From positions 558,001 to 622,000 of the forward strand of contig NZ_JAGIPG010000003.1 of assembly GCF_017877055.1 (NCBI RefSeq): 64,000 nt of DNA, given 5' to 3'. Positions 62,001 to 64,000 of this stretch are shown piece by piece. Below the pieces are notes generated by a model that saw only the letters and a program-made list of their open reading frames with translations, was not told the DNA's origin and did no database searches. The stretch comes from Neorhizobium galegae (GTDB taxonomy: Bacteria; Pseudomonadota; Alphaproteobacteria; Rhizobiales; Rhizobiaceae). Each line of letters starts with the position of its first letter. The stretch's first letter is position 1. The translations under genes were made by a program, and so were the position numbers.

Positions 62001-62093
62001 AAAACTGTAAAGACCCGTGGTGACAAGGATGAGGAATAGGAGGATCGAGGGAAGCGGATTACGAATCGCCCAAGCCGATATGTTTCCGTTCAT
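59031..62093 (-). CDS. RND efflux pump, inner-membrane transporter (AcrB/MexB-type family)
   Basis: A 1020-aa RND transporter with 12 membrane helices in two repeats separated by large periplasmic loops. The N-terminus reads ISAWAIRNPLPSILLFLILV. The proton-relay acidic pair is in helix 4, GILVDDAIVEIENV, and the second repeat carries GIVTKNAIMLLDFA. It overlaps the adaptor gene by four bases. Its substrates (drugs, metals or lipids) cannot be inferred. No outer-membrane factor gene is adjacent, so it probably uses a TolC encoded elsewhere. Confidence 0.95.
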   Translation of the reverse strand: MNGNISAWAIRNPLPSILLFLILVTTGLYSFSRLPVTYFPTIDEPAVNVIVDQPGGAPSELETEVTRLVEDAVASLAGVEEIKSTVTQGRSVTAVEFELGVISPDRAMGDVRDAVAKIRSDLPDGIDEPVIERAEEEAQAVVTYAVTNQDMTVAELSWFVEDVVARQLQGLKGVGRIDRVGGADREIHVELDPSRLQALSLTANAVNESLIGSQLDRSGGRSNLNGRERTLTTAAAAQTIADLGGSRILLSDDVSVKLDDVGNVQDTIAEARAFATLDQEEVVGFAVYRSKGSSELAVAEKVAAALEKLNLEQPAIRFTLVDDNMSYTAGNYNSAIHTLYEGAALSIAVVFLFLRDWRATVVAAIALPLSIIPTFFAIDLLGFSLNILSLLGITLVTGILVDDAIVEIENVVRHRDMGKSAYRAALDASDEIGLAVIAISATIMAVFTPVGFMSGVVGLYFREFGLTVAIAVFFSLLVARLITPIMAANIMTNAPPSHTRRWRMVLAYEGLLKVSLRWRWITVGCAFAVFALALYGLSSLPTAFLPEEDTGRLTFSVELPPGATLDETRTATDEIAALIRRDPAVEGVFVRAGSNTAGLEDVRYAVVLIDLLHKSGRDRSSFSIQADLEKALSSISDVRLRFLNTRGGRDVSFAVVSADGALAQRAADNILQELTADKSFVNPTADNATTRPELRIKVDPDKASTIGVSPAELARTIRVSTVGDVDSRLPNFIDRGRQIPIRVLLQRHAHDDLPTLEMLSVPTTRGTSVPLSSVADISFDERVAAIERFDRQRRIEISADMADGMTSGQGLERLAQIGSVKNLPAGVRIQTTGDSDTEGEVFSSFAVAMGSGVMLVLVVLILLFGSVLAPWTILASLPLSIGGVAAGLMFSGNAVSLPVVIGILMLMGIVTKNAIMLLDFAIEREAHGLPRVDAIVEACSKRVRPIVMTTFAMIGGMVPSSLGVGDGGEFRAPMAIAVIGGLLVSTVLSLIVIPSLHLIVSDFGDRTARIFKPLLQSAEI

Positions 62094-63325
62094 TGAAGTC
62101 GAGCTCCGAGGCGATCGGGGGTAGATATGGATGCGTCTGCACGCGTTCCCGGCGTCATGGCCAATACAGGCCTCACCCGCTCCCGCGCCTTCAGGAAAGC
62201 ACCTGATTTCAGGACGACCTCCTCACCTTCCCTGATGCCGTCGACGATTTCTACGAAGCCGCTTTGCTGCGATCCGATGCGGACCGGGCGGATATCCACG
62301 AGTCCGTCTGAAACGACGTAAACGTTGTGGCCAGCCGCTGTGCTTTTGACGGCTGTTCCCGGGAGGAGAACATTCTGCCGGTCTTCGATACTGACGCTGC
62401 CCCGCGCAAAGACGCCTGGAACAAGTCTGGCTTTGTCTGCAAGTTCGATCCGCACCGTCCCACTTCTTGTCCTGGGATCGAGTTGCGCGGCATTCAGCCG
62501 GACGGTTCCTGCGATGGCTTGGTCGCGTCCTGGCAAGGTAATTTCGGCGCTCATACCTTCACGCAGCCGAACGAAGCTTGTCTCCGTCACCTGCGCTACG
62601 AACTCGATATCATCATCGTCAGCGATGACAAAAAGAGGCCCGGCTGAGCTCGATGTCATCGCACCTACACGCGCGTTCCGGCTCAATATCCGACCTGAGC
62701 CGGGCGCTCGCAAGGTGCTCCTCTGAACAGTCAGTTCGATTTCCCGCCGCTCGCTAACGATCAACTGCTGATCCGCGTTGGCGAGCTCCAAAGATTGGCG
62801 CGCCAGTCGCAACTCGGCGACGGCTCGGGCGTATGCGTTCAAGTCTTCGTCGAGGACATTGTCAGCGATAGCACCTTTTGGCTGGAGGGAGCGGCTGCGT
62901 TCCATCTTCTTGCGCGCTTCGGCCTCAGTGACCATCGCCACCTCTATCTTGCTGCTCTCAACCGCCACGGCAGCTTTTGCTCGAAGGAGGCTTACCGCAT
63001 TCTTGTCCAACAACATCAGGGCTTCAGTCGTGTCCAGGAATGCGAGCGCTTGGCCACGTTCAACATGTTGTCCCGCCTCTACCAGAATCTGCCGCACCTC
63101 CTTGCCGAGGACAGCGGGATAGACTTCGATCTCTTCCCGTGCCGCGAGCGAGCCCACCACCTCGATCCTCTCCGTCAGCACACCTCGCTTGGCGACGATC
63201 GTCGTTACCGGCCTTTGAGCATCTGCGGACGCCTCCGTTGAAAGTAGGCATGCGAGCAACGCCGCTTTCCCGACAAGCTCGCAGCAGCGTTGAAGCGTGG
63301 ATGATATGATCGATAGCGGGATCAT
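62090..63325 (-). CDS. RND efflux periplasmic adaptor (membrane fusion protein)
   Basis: A 411-aa HlyD/AcrA-family adaptor. A hydrophobic N-terminal signal (about residues 15-35) is followed by the lipoyl/barrel-sandwich halves (VVGSLAAREEIEVYPAVLGKEVRQILVEAGQ read as residues 57-87; STLRAPGSGRILSRNARVGAM), a helical hairpin between them and beta-barrel/membrane-proximal domains. It links the RND pump to the outer membrane channel. It is the first gene of the two-gene operon, and an OmpR-type tandem site lies about 90 bases upstream. Confidence 0.93.
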   Translation of the reverse strand: MIPLSIISSTLQRCCELVGKAALLACLLSTEASADAQRPVTTIVAKRGVLTERIEVVGSLAAREEIEVYPAVLGKEVRQILVEAGQHVERGQALAFLDTTEALMLLDKNAVSLLRAKAAVAVESSKIEVAMVTEAEARKKMERSRSLQPKGAIADNVLDEDLNAYARAVAELRLARQSLELANADQQLIVSERREIELTVQRSTLRAPGSGRILSRNARVGAMTSSSAGPLFVIADDDDIEFVAQVTETSFVRLREGMSAEITLPGRDQAIAGTVRLNAAQLDPRTRSGTVRIELADKARLVPGVFARGSVSIEDRQNVLLPGTAVKSTAAGHNVYVVSDGLVDIRPVRIGSQQSGFVEIVDGIREGEEVVLKSGAFLKARERVRPVLAMTPGTRADASISTPDRLGARLQ

Positions 63326-63414
63326 TGAGTGGACCTTTTAAGTGGGCCGCCGAGCGCCCTTGGCTTTCTTTGGTCACACGATAGCGATGGGGAGGAGCCG
63401 CACTGTGTAGTCAC

Positions 63415-63429
63415 ATTAAGAAATGTTAC
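63415..63429 (-). promoter_or_regulatory. OmpR-type tandem site upstream of the efflux operon
   Basis: On the minus strand it reads GTAAC-ATTTC-TTAAT, with the same 10-base period and end half-sites as the response-regulator site. It lies about 90 bases before the adaptor start. Confidence 0.55.
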
Positions 63430-63823
63430 GGCACGCCCGTGCGCCAGGTCTCAGGAGCGCGATCCGTTCTGCGGCCGCACTAGGCGGCATAGCGACGCCT
63501 CTGGAAATTCCGCCTGTTGGCGCTCGTTTAATCGAGCGCTTAAACCGGGACCTGGGCGGGCACGCGTGGCGATGCACGGCCTAATGGGCTTGAGATCCTT
63601 TAGACAATGTGCGGTCGAAAGTTTGCGTCGCCAGTTAGGACTAAAGGCCACCTTCCTGGAGGGGCTAAAGTCTGAAACTGCCGTGGCGGCCACAGTTCGG
63701 CCGGATTTAGCCTAAACTTTTCAGGCTGACGAAATACTTTGCTGGATTCCAAACAAGGGCACGGCTGCAAAATGCGAGCGGTGCGCGGGAGTAACAACAA
63801 GTCCTGCGCAACTGGGGGGCTCC
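63430..63823. other. Intergenic region with a 7-bp hairpin
   Basis: About 390 bases between the divergent adaptor and acyltransferase genes. GCGCTCG (63520-63526) and CGAGCGC (63533-63539) form a perfect stem with a six-base loop. No gene is recognisable. It should hold the acyltransferase promoter. Confidence 0.45.
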
Positions 63824-64000
63824 ATGCTTCATGCACGCGACCGACAATTGGATGGCCTTAGAACCATTGCCGTCTCGATGGTCCTATACGCGCATTTTTT
63901 CGCGGCCGATGGGTCCCACTGGGGCCATATCGGCGTACGCCTGTTCTTCGTTCTCAGTGGCTTCCTGATAACCCGACTCTTGCTGGAAGCGCGCTTTGCT
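63824..64000 (+). CDS. Acyltransferase-3 (OafA-like) membrane protein, N-terminal part
   Basis: The frame stays open to the window edge, so the gene is truncated here at 59 codons. The translation contains the conserved acyltransferase-3 start RQLDGLRTIAVSMVLYAHFF, where the His is the catalytic-type residue of helix 1, and GVRLFFVLSGFLITRLLLE. A GGGGGG-like ribosome-binding site precedes the ATG. This family O-acylates lipopolysaccharide O-antigen, exopolysaccharide or Nod factors in the inner membrane. The acceptor cannot be told from this fragment. Confidence 0.88.
   Translation, partial: MLHARDRQLDGLRTIAVSMVLYAHFFAADGSHWGHIGVRLFFVLSGFLITRLLLEARFA

Noticed and set aside
1..64000. CRISPR arrays, tRNA and rRNA genes, complete transposases
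   Set aside because: I looked for regularly spaced direct repeats, cloverleaf-like segments and transposase motifs and saw none that I could support by eye.

Overview
The window looks like a stretch of a Rhizobiales genome (Rhizobium/Agrobacterium/Sinorhizobium group), probably a chromid or megaplasmid. It has high GC, dense short-spaced operons, many ABC importers each paired with a catabolic enzyme set and a local regulator, a tripartite tricarboxylate (TTT) transporter, a SyrB-like protein and a pair of short rhizobial-type intergenic repeats. I see no rRNA, tRNA, ribosomal protein, CRISPR or complete insertion sequence. The replicon and genus are inferences.

Layout. (1) 0.2-1.1 kb: a small hypothetical protein and a 1-Cys peroxiredoxin. 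(2) 1.45-11.8 kb: an IclR regulator divergent from an eight-gene operon of a NodB-type deacetylase, a complete oligopeptide-type ABC importer, an SDR and a penicillin-acylase-type Ntn hydrolase without a signal peptide. It looks like uptake and cytosolic de-acylation of an N-acylated compound. (3) 12.0-20.4 kb: an ArsR-type regulator with a large unknown C-terminal domain, facing a second oligopeptide-type importer operon that ends in a GH51 arabinofuranosidase, probably for arabino-oligosaccharides. (4) 20.8-25.7 kb: a small hypothetical gene, then an alpha/beta hydrolase, aldehyde dehydrogenase and iron alcohol dehydrogenase operon divergent from a GntR regulator. This recalls the gamma-butyrolactone/4-hydroxybutyrate (blc/att) pathway with a different hydrolase. 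(5) 25.7-36.2 kb: a ribose-type ABC importer with a DJ-1/PfpI protein, a mandelate-racemase-subgroup enolase, a second GntR and a four-gene carbohydrate ABC importer. (6) 36.3-45.8 kb: a seven-gene operon of a DapA-family aldolase/lyase, an SDR, TctC, a BisC-type molybdoenzyme, TctB, TctA and a DadA-type oxidase, with a TetR gene upstream.

(7) 46.2-58.9 kb: a more accessory-looking part. It holds an MFS permease, two coiled-coil proteins (one SyrB-like), an FAD lactone-oxidase-like enzyme with an SDR, the tail-specific protease Prc, a lone glycosyltransferase and a two-component system whose kinase and regulator genes flank a MipA/OmpV outer-membrane protein. Two near-identical repeats of about 104 bp in opposite orientation bound this segment. 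(8) 59.0-63.3 kb: an RND efflux pump and its adaptor. (9) 63.8 kb to the end: the start of an acyltransferase-3 membrane protein, cut by the window.

The most interesting signals are a shared OmpR-type tandem repeat (GTAAC-N5-KTAAT) upstream of the kinase, mipA, the response regulator and the RND adaptor, which suggests one envelope regulon; the molybdoenzyme inside the TTT-transporter operon; the cytosolic deacylase/acylase import cluster; and the ArsR regulator fused to a putative sensor domain with a Cys cluster. All sequence comparisons here were made by eye.
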